Source: Ophiocordyceps camponoti-saundersi (nom. inval.) (taxonomy: Eukaryota; Ascomycota; Sordariomycetes; Hypocreales; Ophiocordycipitaceae). From it: DNA of 64,000 bases. Shown piece by piece: positions 22,591 through 33,442 of this stretch (position 1 is its first letter; the number at the start of each line of letters is the position of its first letter). Below the pieces are notes generated by a model. The model was not told where the DNA came from. It did not search any database and saw only the letters and a program-made list of their open reading frames with translations. The translations under genes were made by a program, and so were the position numbers. The stretch covers positions 69,079 through 133,078 of the forward strand of contig PDHQ01000069.1 of NCBI GenBank assembly GCA_003339415.1, given 5' to 3'.

Positions 22591-23162
22591 ATGACAACCT
22601 CACCGCAGCCTTCCACCCAAGCCCAAGTCAGCGCAGCGCGTCCCTCGAGGCGAAAGCCCGCCGCACCCCGACGAGCTCGGCGGAGGGTATCCAAGCTCCT
22701 AACGAACACCACCTCACCCCTAGCACAAGCAGATCTCAGAGTTAGTCTTTCCTTTCGCATTGTTTCTTTCGCAATCAGATCTGTTCACACTAACGACTTG
22801 GGAGATAATGATAGTCTATACTCTCGAACCCCATCGCCTGGACGGCCCTCGACGCCACCGATCGCGCAGAGATCTTAGCTCTCTTCCCAGACCGCCAGCA
22901 CATCATCGAGTGCGGACCCGAGTCGCGCCCCAACTTCGCGACCCTCATGAACGACGACAGCTTCCGCTACGACTGCGCCGCTTACACTACAAATCTCGCC
23001 GCCGGCCGTCATGACGAGGAGTGGCTAGCCGACGCTTGGGCTGCGCATGAGAGGCGCAAAGCTGGCGACTTCGATGCCTACCTCGACAGCAAGTTCGCCG
23101 ACGAATGGCTGGCTGGCCGCGATAGCGAGCCGACCACGACGTCGCCGCCACCTCCTGCTTGA
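22591..23162 (+). CDS. ASXH (Asx homology)-like fungal protein, 165 aa
   Basis: Exons 22591-22740 and 22815-23162, with a 74-nt phase-0 intron starting GTTAGT. The splice joins SKLLTNTTSPLAQADLR to SILSNPIAWTALDATDRAEI, giving a continuous helical domain. It continues through LALFPDRQHIIECG and MNDDSFRYDC to AGRHDEEWLADAWAAHERRK and GDFDAYLDSKFADEW. This pattern resembles the Asx homology / DEUBAD-type domain that in animals binds the BAP1 deubiquitinase. The fungal proteins are short, and their partner is not established here. The N-terminus is basic (PSRRKPAAPRRARRR), consistent with nuclear location. The family call is from remembered motif pattern and could be wrong in detail; the gene model is firm. 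Confidence 0.75.
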
Positions 23163-23539
23163 TACCCCTCGGACTTTTCTTTCCATTTTTTGTTTACACC
23201 TCGAGCGAATCTATGAAAGCCGATATGCCCGAGGACGTTAATAGTAACGGTTTCGGCCTTGGCTAACCATTATATCTCGGACGGAGCTGGTTTCTTGTCC
23301 TTTGAGGTCGATGGATTTTGGATAGAAAGAATCGGAGTACTTGAATATGCCACCATTGTTGCTACCAAATCTTGCTACCTGAGCTGTCACAAATAATATT
23401 ATCCTCTGTCCAAGAAGACGTTCTTCACCGTCGTCCTCAACACCAGTCGCATAGCGCAAGCCGCTTAGTCAGATCGTGATCCACATCTTCATCCATCGTC
23501 ACGTCTCTGCTAGTCCGTTCCTTTTTCTCTCTATTAGCC
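23163..23539. other. Short intergenic region before ELP5
   Basis: About 375 bases between two plus-strand genes, relatively A+T-rich around 23260-23420, then the CT-rich leader of ELP5. No coding signal seen on either strand. Confidence 0.5.
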
Positions 23540-24684
23540 ATGGCATCGGCCAGGAGGCCCGACAAGCATGGTCGCGCCCACAGCCTACTACTACTAACGA
23601 AGCTTCTCAACTTGCGCGATGGCGCAAGCCCGCTCACTCTGGTCCTCGACAACCTCGAGCAGACGGCCGGCCCGGTTCTGGGCGAGTTCTTCATCCGCGC
23701 AAAGGCATCCTATCCATCTCGCTCTATCATCCAAAGACGAGCGCTAACGGGCGGCAATAGTTGGCCAAGACGAAGCTGATTCTGGCTTCGTTCACAACGG
23801 TCTCCAAGCCGCGCCACGTCGACGTCATGGTCAAAGCGGCTGGCCACAGCCTCGACGACGTGAAGCGCCAACTTACAGCCCATTACCCTATCCAAGACGC
23901 CAAGCAGCCCCCAGGCAGCAAATTGACGCATCGTGAGTTCTTCCTCCTCGAACACCGCCCAAGGAAAGGAGGAAAGAACTTTTGACTCATACGCAGCACC
24001 CTCACAGGAGCAATAGTCGTCATCGACTCCCTCAATAGCCTAGCGAGTATCGAGTCGGAATCCCTGGCCCGCTTCCTATCGTCTCTAGCCACGCCGGCCG
24101 TGTCGCTCATTGGCGTCTACCACACCGATGTTCCGGTGGTATTGCCGCGGACATACAGCGAGTACCAGCCCAAGCCGCTCGCAATCTTCAGCCATCTAGC
24201 AACAGCCATTCTTAAGCCATCGAGTCTGCGACAGCAGATAGCACGGCAAGAGGCGCGTAACCGGGCGCTCCAGGAGCCCGAGTGGGGTCTCCGAGAAGGG
24301 CGCGAGGGGGCCTTCATCGGCGTGAAAGGGGCCCCATCAGAGGCAGACAACGACGGCATCGTCATCGACATGGAGCTGCGAAGGCGCAGCGGCCGCGCCG
24401 TGTTGGAGAGATTCATTCTGACGCCGACTGCATCCGGACCGGGAAAAGTATCCTTGTTGACAGATCACCCCTCATTTGCGCCAGCCGCGCCAGCAGAAGG
24501 CGACGAGGAGACGCCAGAGAGCACATTCGACCTCGGCCTCACAGAAAAGCAGCGCAAGGATAGGGCCGGCGTGGTTTTGCCGTACTTTGACGCGCAGACA
24601 GACATTGGCGCGGGAGAAGGCGGACGCATCTTGTACGACATGGGGCGCGAGGACGACTTTGACGATGAGGAGGATGAAATATGA
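23540..24684 (+). CDS. ELP5: Elongator complex subunit Elp5 (Iki1), 337 aa
   Basis: Exons 23540-23704, 23761-23932 and 24008-24684. Elp5 is one of the RecA-like Elp4-5-6 ring subunits of Elongator, which modifies wobble uridines in tRNA. Exon 1 has HSLLLLTKLLNLRDGASPLT and LVLDNLEQTA. The middle exon restores AKTKLILASFTTVSKP. The third gives AIVVIDSLNSL, GVYHTDVPVVLP and the diagnostic ending GGRILYDMGREDDFDDEEDE. The first intron (23705-23760, 56 nt) has a GC donor (AAG/GCATCC), a good branch site GCTAACGG and TAG acceptor. No GT alternative keeps the frame. Programs that demand GT donors will truncate this gene. Confidence 0.9.
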
Positions 24685-24959
24685 GGATAGGAGAGTGTTG
24701 GGGTTCAGGATGAGAGAGAAGAAGAAAAGAGGACAGCTCAGTTGCTTAGTCATCCCATCAATCCAGTCGTCAACGTAATAAATCCCAACGCCCGTCACCA
24801 GCTCTCGATCCTCGTCCACCTCTGCCTACCTCTACCTACCTACCTACCTACCTACCTATCAACCGCCCGTCAAATTGGCCTCGACGCCCTCGCCCCCCCC
24901 GTAACAAGGATCTCGCCGCTTTCAACCCCTTCCCCCTTCAAAATACTTGCCAGTCGACG

Positions 24960-25702
24960 ATGATTCACTCAACGCAAATATCAAGGCTAGACGGTTCGAC
25001 AACCCTGCCCTCCCCCATCCTCTCTTCCTCCCAGTTCCGCACGAGCCCGCGCTAAAAACCAAACCCGGCTGCGCAGGCCTCATGCTCTGCGCCTCGGTGG
25101 ACGAAGAGCAAGTGGAAAGCGTACCGCTCAAGGAAGCGAAGCAACAAGTCCGCCAAGTCCTCCGCCGCGTATCGCGCACCTCTTCGCCCCAAGCGTCGAT
25201 CGAATGCGGAAGCGGCCATTACACGATCCACTACCTCATCGACTCAGACGACATCATCTTCCTATGCGTATGCGAGAGATCGTACCCTCGGAAGCTGGCT
25301 TTCACCTACCTAGCCGACCTAGCGCGCGAATTCGCCACCACGCATCCCCCCTCGCAGACGCATTCCGCCTCTCTACGACCATACGCCTTTATGGATTTCG
25401 ACAGCTTCATCGCGAAGACGAGGACTACCTATGCCGATGCTCGCGCTACGCAGAACCTGGATAAGTTAAACGATGAGCTTCGCGATGTTACAAAGGTTAT
25501 GACGAAGAACATTGAGGATCTGCTCTACCGTGGTGATAGTCTTGATCGTATGGGTGAGATGAGCAGTCGCTTGCGAGACGACAGTAAGCGTTATCGGAGG
25601 GCTGCTGTTCGTATCAACTGGGAGCTGCTGTTGAAGCAATACGGCCCTTTTGCCGGGTTAGGACTCTTTGTCTTGCTGTTTATTTACCTGCGTTTCTTTT
25701 GA
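24960..25702 (+). CDS. SEC22: ER-Golgi R-SNARE Sec22, 219 aa
   Basis: Exons 24960-24993 and 25077-25702. The tiny first exon gives MIHSTQISRLDG, and the 83-nt intron is removed to join LMLCASVDEEQ, matching the longin-domain start of Sec22. Residues about 1-125 form the longin domain. The SNARE motif follows (LDKLNDELRDVTKVMTKNIE, then zero-layer Arg in LLYRGDSLDRM). A C-terminal anchor (YGPFAGLGLFVLLFIYLRFF) ends the protein. It acts on COPII and COPI vesicles between ER and Golgi. The length equals the family norm of about 215-220. Reading the first exon through gives a premature stop, so the intron is required. Confidence 0.95.
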
Positions 25703-25987
25703 ATTTGTATGCGCAGTTTGGGGGCACAATAATAACCACCTACTACCTACTCTACCAACTCTGGCATCGAATCTCCCTCCGAAGGAAGCCCCCCCTTTTC
25801 CCGAGCGGATGCGCTGCGGCGGAGAGTATTGCGAGATTAGGTTAACTGTATTGGTAGAGAGCCATCTCTTGGTATATCGTTTCAACACTCATATGCTCTT
25901 GTTCTTTTTTTCCATCTGAATTTGTTACCGCTCGCTCTCCCAAACGCCAAACACCAATGAAGCAAAATGCACGTCCGGAGCAAATCG

Positions 25988-27074
25988 TCACATGAGAACA
26001 CAACTACCGCCGGCATCGCCCGGGGAAGAAGAAGAAGAAGTAGAAGAAGCAGGATGATAAGCCTCGAAATGAAGCTGCAAAGACTCGAGGTCTTCGAACT
26101 CGTCGATGGAGACGTCACGGTAAGCATCCGCCTCGTCGTCGTCGTCGTCGTAGTGTGGTCTCCGAGCCTCGTCTTCGCAGTAGGGGCATAGCAAGGGCGC
26201 AAGCCAGTCGCCGAGCGGGGGCGGGACGTGGTTTGCGATGGCGACGAGGGGAGAGATGATCGTCTTTGGAGTGGCTGACGAGGCTGACCGGGCTGGTGTT
26301 TCCCATGAGGAGGGTAGTGGTGGCTGTGGTGGTTTTGCTGTTGCGAGGTTGGTTGTCGTCGTTGTCGTAGATATAGATGTAGATGAACCGCTCATCGTCG
26401 TCATCGTCGTATTCATCTTTGGTAGAGAAACGGCCTCAACATCATGCCAAACAATATGCCCATCGCAAAAGTCGCAAACAAAGACGACATCTTCATCAGA
26501 GAAGCGCTCAAAGGCGCCGACAGCCTCCACAGTCGCCGTCGTTCCCCCCCGACGGAGAAGGAGATAAGCGCCGAGGCAACGGGAAGAAGACTCGCGATCC
26601 GAGGTGAAGATTCTCCGAGCAGCCCGGCACTGCGCCCGATGCAAATCCCTTTGAAGAGAATGCGTGTGCACCACCCAAACCGGATTGATAGGCCCGCCGC
26701 ATCGTGTCCAATCCTTGAGCGCAAAGACGAGATCTCGACATCGGGAGCGTAGCAATCGCAGCTCTTGAAGGGATTCGTCTGTTATGACGTATACACACAC
26801 ACAGTCAGTCAATCGAGAGAAAGAAAAAAAAAGCATGGGAAAGGGGGGAAAAAAACATACGGCGCCGATCAAGCTCGTAATGCGCCTGTCCATGAACCAA
26901 AGGCGCCAACTCCTGAAAATCCTTCCTCGCCTCGTCCAGCGCGTCGTCCAAAGCCTTTCTCTGCTCGTGCTCGTCGGCGCCCCAGTGTCGCTTGTCGGCT
27001 AAGTCGAGGATTCGTAGCCCATCGGCCAGAAGGAGCGCTATCGCCGCCAGCAGCGAGCCCACCGAGTCGGCCAT
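25988..27074 (-). CDS. Hypothetical protein with Cys-pair motifs, 334 aa
   Basis: Exons 27074-26861 and 26778-25988; the 82-nt intron (GTATGT ... AACAG) joins YELDRR to HESLQELRLLRSRC. I do not recognise the family. Visible features are an N-terminal hydrophobic helix (SVGSLLAAIALLLADGLRIL), a helical region with many Arg/Leu pairs, and two Cys pairs: FVCDFCDGHIVWHD and LLCPYCEDEA. The latter is followed by an Asp run and FEDLESLQLHFEAYH, so one zinc site of the CxxC...H type is possible. A long Ser/Thr/Pro stretch separates the pairs, and the tail ends SPGDAGGSCVLM. The last four residues C-V-L-M fit a CaaX prenylation box, which would suggest membrane attachment; this is inference. Confidence 0.65.
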
Positions 27075-27929
27075 GGGCGCTGTGGGCGTGGGCGCGTGGC
27101 ACCATTAGGAAGGACAATGAGAAGAAGGGGGAGAAAAAAATCAGCCGCTCATGATCCGGGGGTGGTGGATGCACGGGGGAGATAGAGGGTTTGGGGGGGG
27201 GATTGACAGAGTGGTATAGAGAGAAAGAGAGAGAGAGAAAGACAGAAAGAGCTGGAGGGAGACGAAAAGAGACGAGATGCTCTCAAAGACGGGACGACTA
27301 TCCGTTTGGACGCGAGAAGAAGCTGGCACACACACACACACACTTACAGCGAGTGACTGGGCTGTAGCGGATTGCATGATAAGTGATAACCACTAACCGC
27401 CTACCTACCTACACACTAACCAACGCCCCCTCTTCCCCTCCCCACCCTCCTGAGTCCTCGCCGTCCTCACTTCCTTCTCCGGCCCCCTCACCCCTATTAA
27501 ACCTCCTCTCCCCCTCCAAAAAAACAAAACACTCACCTCGCACACCTACACAGCGAAATACCTAGTCAAGAGGCAAAAAGCCGCGGTTATAAATAGATCA
27601 CACCTACCTACCTATTTTACAGGGTACATTAGGTACTCACACACTTAACGGAGGGGGGGGGGGCATGATTAACGACCTATCTGCCTAGCTATTCGTGGGA
27701 TGTTCGCCGTCCACGAGTCGCGCGCCCCAAACTGGCTTCGAGTCATTCGCCCCCTATTGATGAGATAAGAGTCGTCTGTGCTGCAAACTTCGCCCCATCC
27801 CTTCCTTCATCTCCTGCGCGGAAAAAAAAAAAGAAAAACCGTCGCTTCTCTCTTACTTTTAACCGCCAGCTCTATGCCACTTGATCCCACCAGTGTAAAC
27901 ATATTTGTGTATGTATATGGATGTCCGCC
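27075..27929. other. Intergenic region with simple repeats
   Basis: About 850 bases between two minus-strand genes. Contains GAGAGAGA near 27220-27240, CACACACACACA at 27326-27342 and a poly-G run at 27650-27662. Several CTACCTACC motifs also occur. No supported gene. The promoter of the 26-27 kb gene must lie in the left part. Confidence 0.55.
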
Positions 27930-30072
27930 TCATCGACGCCTCGTCGCTGTTCCGCCTCCGTCACGCCCAGTTGCCCGCCCCTTCTCCTCCTCCTCCTCCT
28001 CCTCTCGTCCTCTCTTCGCACCATCGTCACCCTCACCCTCCTCCTTCTTTTCCTCCTTCTTCTCTTCCCCATCTCCGCCTCCCTGCCCAAACTCATTCAC
28101 CCGCGTGTAGTCCGTCCTATACGCCCAACGCTGGTAGATATAGACGAAAAAGATGATGTCGTCCCGAAATGTCGCCAGCCGATGCAGCACCGGCATCTTG
28201 ATGGTAAACGCAAACAGGTCGTCGATGAAAGTGTTGAGAAACTTGTACATCATGGCCTTGCCCGGCATGTGTGCCACGCTCTTCAGCCGGTAGTTGATGT
28301 ACAGCGATGGCACCATCATCAGGAACCCGTATGCGTAGACTGATCCCACCAGCGTCGTGATAACAAAAGAGTACCACGACTTGTGCGTCTCGTACACGAG
28401 AGAGTAGATGCCGTACGCCGCCAGTAGCGGGACCGCCACCGCGTACATGTACCGAAACGCCACCTGATCGTATTCTTTGGTCTTGGCCTCCGTCTCCGTC
28501 AGCTTGTGCTTGTCTTCCATCACGAGCCGCCACGGTAGTAAGGAGCCCGGCGCGGCAGCTCGCAGCCGCACGTTAACCACCGTCGTTATTTTCCACAGCT
28601 CGATGAGGATGCCCACCCCTTGCGTGCCCAGGATCATCCAGCTCGTATTCTGCGAGTTGTCCAGCAGGTACAGGAAGATGATGGCTTGCATCACCACGTT
28701 GGCCAGGATTGATCGCACCGAGATGCCGACATTGTCCTTCTTCTTGCGGTAGTGCGCAATGTCCGAACCAAAAGCCAGCGTCTCCAGCACCAAGTGCGCC
28801 ACCGTTACCACTGCCGTAATGGCCAGTAGGATCGGGTTCGTGTCCATGAAGATTTCCTTGACCATCTCAATCTCCGTTCCGTCACCGCCGCCGGGAAGCG
28901 AGGCACCGAAAGCCGCCTGTCGCGCATTTTCCTTGGAGTTCGCCTCGATAGATGCCAGTATCTGAAACTGCCAAAACGCCATGTTCTTCAACTCAATATG
29001 CAGCGGAAGCTCCTTGACCGTCTCGTTGAGCACCGTCATGTGGCTTGTGAGCTGCCAGAAGGTGTTGACGAACAAAAGGGGATCTGGACGGCTCGTCAGC
29101 TACGCTAGACAGGATAATGTTCCGGCTGATGACAAACTCACAGTACCATCCGTTCTCACCGCTGCCATCCCGAGCTCCCGTTGTCTCGAGCCGCACAAAC
29201 TGTCCAAGACCCGGATGCAGCTGAGAAAGATCCTTGACGCCCATGGCGGGAACAAAGGCGAAGCTGGCATTGGCATGGTAGTGGCTGGCGATGACGGGTC
29301 CGGCAGGAACCGGCTCTTCCGGCTCCTCATCTGACCGCGTGTCCAGCAGGTTGCGCGTCTTTGCCACTCGCTTCTTGGCAAGATATTGAGTCAGGGGGTG
29401 AACAAAGTGATATGCCTTATCCGAGTCGAAGCCAGCCTCGTGCGGGTCGAGTTGGCTGCCAGCGAGCCCGATGTAGAAGTGCCCCCAGAGCGTGCCGTTG
29501 TTCTGCACCGCTGGCGGAACGGTGAATTTGGTGTCAATGGTCCGCACGTCGGAACGATCGTCCATGCGAAAGCCATTTTCCTTCAGGACAACGTACTCAG
29601 CCGGCGTCTGCGCAATGGGCTTCGGGTTGAACGACGGTGACAGCGTCACCACTATGTCGACTAGACTATCCTGCGGCCAGATGGGCGCGATACGACGCGG
29701 AATCGACCGGTACTGTGCGCCTTCGTTGAGCGTCTTGGGTCGTAGTTGGTAGGGCGGAATGCCGTCCATGTTGGCGGCCACGGCGACGGGCCGTCCTGTT
29801 TCCGGATCGGTGACAGATACGGCACGCTGATCTTTGCGCATAACGAGCGAGATGATGAGATTCAGGCCCAGGTAGATGGCGATGCCGAACACGATCCGGT
29901 AGAGGTTGAAGCCCTGAGCCAGTCGTAAGGGGTGGATTCGCGTGAGGCCACGATAGAGGGAATCGGAACTTACGCCATTCTTCTTCTGCTGCTGCTGCTG
30001 CTGCTGAGGCACCGGCACCGGCACCGGCGGCTGCGTCTCAGGCTGACGTTTGCCGACCGTTGATGATGCCAT
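27930..30072 (-). CDS. CLPTM1-family multi-pass membrane protein, 694 aa
   Basis: Exons 30072-29142 and 29083-27930, with a 58-nt intron (29141-29084). The splice joins NGWYYPLLFVNTFWQL in frame. The protein has a Gln-rich N-terminus and one membrane segment (YRIVFGIAIYLGLNLIISLV). A large luminal domain follows, then the conserved NETVKELPLHIE, LLAITAVVTVAHLVLETLAF and a series of membrane helices. It also has TFIDDLFAFTIKMPVLHRLA and FRDDIIFFVYIYQRW. These last blocks are characteristic of CLPTM1/CLPTM1L, ER and Golgi membrane proteins implicated in receptor trafficking and lipid scrambling in animals. The fungal role is unknown. The extreme C-terminus is a Glu/Lys/Arg-rich tail of simple sequence. 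Confidence 0.9.
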
Positions 30073-31649
30073 TGATGAATCTTTCCGCGTCCAAGTAGGG
30101 AGGGAAGGCGGTGATAGATAGACGGAGGTAGAGCTGCTCTTGCTTGGGGGTAGGCTCGATTCGGATCATTAGTAAGCCATCGAGAGGCCACGTGCCGAAA
30201 GGGGCTTGAATCTCTGAAAGGGTCTTGTCTGCAACATCTCGACGCTTGCGTTCTTATAAGGTAGGTGTCCATAGGTAATTATGCCTAACATTAAGCGCGA
30301 CGATACGACATATCTAGGTTCATATTCATGACACAGGTACATGTAATACGCACCGTCGGTGTGAATGGCAGTCCCGTTGAGTCCTGCAACAAATGCGTGG
30401 TTGGCTAAACTTTCTCCAAAGCTCGCCTCCGCAAGCCGAGATTAGCGGTCGATGAGCTCAAGATGAGGCAGATATACAATGTAAATCATTGAAGGGGATA
30501 TTAGAGCCCGTGGCGAAACCTTTACATACATACATACATACATACATAGGTATGTATGTACACTGCAAGTCATACATAGTACGGAGTTAATGAGAGCATT
30601 ATTATGTGATGTGATGCCGAGCGCGTTGAAGAATTATAGCTTTACTCTAGGACATTTACACACGTTAGCTATGTAAAATCGAGGCTCCAAGTCTTGTTCT
30701 GTGTGTCAGTTGTCCGTCACAGTCTTGAGTTTGCCCTCTGATTCTGTTCAACGCATGGGTTCCTCTCAGGTTCAACTCACCCAGTCTTTATGTACTACAA
30801 AAGACGTCCCATGCTGACTCGCACCCCCATCTCTGCATCACGCACATTATCCTTCACCCTCACCCTGCCCATGTTCATTGACCCGCAGACCATGCTATTG
30901 AACAGTCCAATTTCCTTCCAAGCAATACCTCTTTCACTTTGTCTCGGGTTTTTTCCTTTGTCCTGCGAATAAAACAACCGGTCTGATTATCCAACGCTGA
31001 CGGGCTTTCAACATCACGGCCGGGGAGGGTGGGTCCCCGCTCCCCGGCTCTCCGGCCGCTCTGTCGCAGACTCACGTGAAGCCCCCCCCCCCCTTTCTCC
31101 ACACCATCATCAATATCTCCATACCGTTACATGACTCAGCCCGGCGATAACGAACTAATACGACGACGACGACAGCCTCCGCCACGGAGACAACTTATGT
31201 AGATAACTGCCAGGCACCGGCCTATACTCATGCATGTTTTGCTGCCCAAATACGAGCCGACTTATCCATTACCTCATCCATCTGCCACCATACGATTATT
31301 TCTCTTTGGATAATTCCTCGTGTCTCGCCTCCCCGGTCTCCCAGGCGGAAGCTGCCGTCGCCGTTGCTGTTTACATAAGCCCGGTCTGAATCACGTTGCC
31401 CTCCTTGGATCCGCCACCGTCTACCGGACGACCATCACATCCTCGGCCTGTTCCTCTTCTTCTTTGTCGTCTGTTCACTCACTTTATAATTCATACTTCT
31501 CCCTCCCACGACTACTTATAATCCTTCTTTCTCTTTCTTTCCCCCTTCTCATTCCATTCTTCTATCCCCCTCCTCTCAACTTCTTCTCGTTACATGTTGT
31601 CGCCCCCTCCGAAGAAACTCAACGGCTCGAGACTTAACCCTTCGTGACC
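30073..31649. promoter_or_regulatory. Divergent intergenic region, 1.6 kb
   Basis: It lies between the divergent starts of the CLPTM1-family gene and the LOG-family gene. Holds a palindromic microsatellite (CATACATAC repeats followed by TATGTATGTAC, 30520-30560). A run of C is at 31085-31093, and a CT-rich leader runs before the ATG at 31650. Short ORFs are unsupported; no RNA gene was found. Confidence 0.55.
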
Positions 31650-32412
31650 ATGCCTTCCGGTAACACCTCCAACGGCACTGCCTCCAACGGCACGACCCCG
31701 CCCACTAAGATCTGCGTCTACTGCGGCGCCAGCGCGGGCATAAGTCCGGCTCATATGAAGATGGCGCGCGAGCTTGGCACCGCCATGGCTGCCAACAACA
31801 TCCAGCTCGGTCAGCAACTTCACTTCCCTTTCTGGCTGACACAATCGAACTGACGAGAGTGCCCATAAAGTCTACGGAGGCGGCACAGTCGGCCTCATGG
31901 GTGAGGTGGCCAAGACACTATGCGAGTTGTCCGGCCCCGACGCGGTCCACGGCATAATACCAGAAGCGCTTGTCAAGTATGAGCGGGACAATACCTACCA
32001 AACGACGAATGCAGACAACCAGCTCGTACCCGAACTTGCTCGGTACGGTCGAACGACCGTTGTCGCAGACATGCACACGCGGAAGAAGCTCATGGCCGAG
32101 GAAGTCTTCGCCGGCGGGCCCGGCAGCGGCTTCATCGCCCTAAGCGGTGGCTACGGCACCCTCGAGGAGATCTTCGAGACAATCACCTGGAACCAACTCG
32201 GTATTCACAAGAATGGCATCTGCCTCCTCAGTGTCGACGGTTATTGGGATGGAATCGTCCAGTGGATAAACAATGCTGTACAGCAGGGCTTCGTCAAGGA
32301 GGCCAACAAGGACATCGTCGTCACTGCCACCACGGCGGAGGACGCTGTCAGAGCCTTGCGGGACTACAAGGTGTCCGATGCCATTTTCCAGCTCAAGTGG
32401 GGGACGCAATAG
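31650..32412 (+). CDS. LOG-family phosphoribohydrolase, 233 aa
   Basis: Exons 31650-31809 and 31871-32412 (61-nt intron). Family enzymes (LOG / YgdH-type lysine decarboxylase-like proteins) cleave nucleoside 5'-monophosphates, in plants releasing active cytokinins. The splice joins NNIQL to VYGGGTVGLMG. Other landmarks are KICVYCGASAG near residue 21, the MHTRKKLM block and SGGYGTLEEIFE. The signature normally reads PGGxGTxxE; here the first Pro is Ser, while the catalytic Glu and Arg-type positions remain. A Thr/Asn/Gly-rich N-terminal 18 residues precede the fold. It converges with the proteasome gene at 32413-32512. A cytokinin role should not be assumed: many fungal members are uncharacterised. 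Confidence 0.9.
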
Positions 32413-32512
32413 GCCGTTGTTGGTAACTCATCCCCGGCGTTTCCCGGCGGCGTCATAGAAGACGGCTTTGCATCTAGAACAATAGAGAATCAACTCGTAA
32501 CTTGAACGCCTT

Positions 32513-33442
32513 TCAGCTGTCCACCTCCATACTCTCACCCTCAGCGCCGCCACCGTCTCCACCGCTGCCTTGTGCCTCAGTTCCCAAGCTCTCCAGCCAC
32601 GACTGCATCTCATCCCCGTCGTAAAGCTTGAAAGACTCGACGTTGCTGTTGGAACCAGTTTCGATGCCCACCAGGCCGACCGAGGTGTTGTCGAGAGTCA
32701 ACTCCTTGTCTTGCACCAGACTCTCGCGCAGAGCCTTGAGACCGTGCTTGACCAGCTCTTCGCGTGAGCAGTCGGCAAAGGTGTCGATGTTGCGCTCGAG
32801 ATAGGTGCGTGCCATCTGGGAGCGGGCGCCGATGGCAAAAGCCGTCATCTCCTCCGTCATGCCCGACGGCTGGAACTCGTACAGATGTGGGCCTTTCTCG
32901 TCGACGCCTGCCACCAGAAGGCCGACGCCGTAGGGCCGCTTGCCGTAGAACTGGGTGTTGATCTGAGCCTTGTCGCCGATCATGCTGACCAGGGAGCGGA
33001 TGGGCATTGCGCGACCAAATGTCAGCCGGTGGCCGAGGCACTGCTGCTTCATGAAATTTGAAAGAACGCGGGCGTCAGAGGTGAGGCCGGCAATGGCGAT
33101 GCCGACGTGCTCGTCGATGCAGAAGAGCTTTTTTTGGTACGAAGAGAGCTCTTCTGCGTTTCTCTGTCGCAGTTATGACTGCCGTTAGCCTCCACATTCA
33201 CGGCGAAGAATCCAGATTCGAGTCCTCGCCAACCTTTACAGCGCAGAGTACGGCATGCGTCTTGCTGGCGATGCCGACAACGACGGAACCCTGCTTGACA
33301 GCCTCGGCCGCATACTCGATTTGGAAGATGCGGCCCTGAGGCGAGCTAGAAGGAGAGACACCAGTCAGCTTCCAGCAGTCGAGGGAGGAGATTGAGGAGC
33401 TCACAAGGTGACGGAGTCGTTATCGTAGTTGTTTCGGAACAT
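32513..33442 (-). CDS. PRE5: 20S proteasome subunit alpha-6 (Pre5/PSMA1), 266 aa
   Basis: Exons 33442-33405, 33345-33234 and 33163-32513. The first exon encodes [12 protein letters not shown], the alpha6 signature start. The second adds [20 protein letters not shown] (the alpha-subunit gate region). The third has [52 protein letters not shown] and a Gly/Glu/Ser tail ending MEVDS. Alpha subunits form the outer rings of the 20S core and are catalytically inactive. All three exons join in frame to 801 nt. The terminal acidic-glycine tail is longer than in yeast Pre5. Confidence 0.94.
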
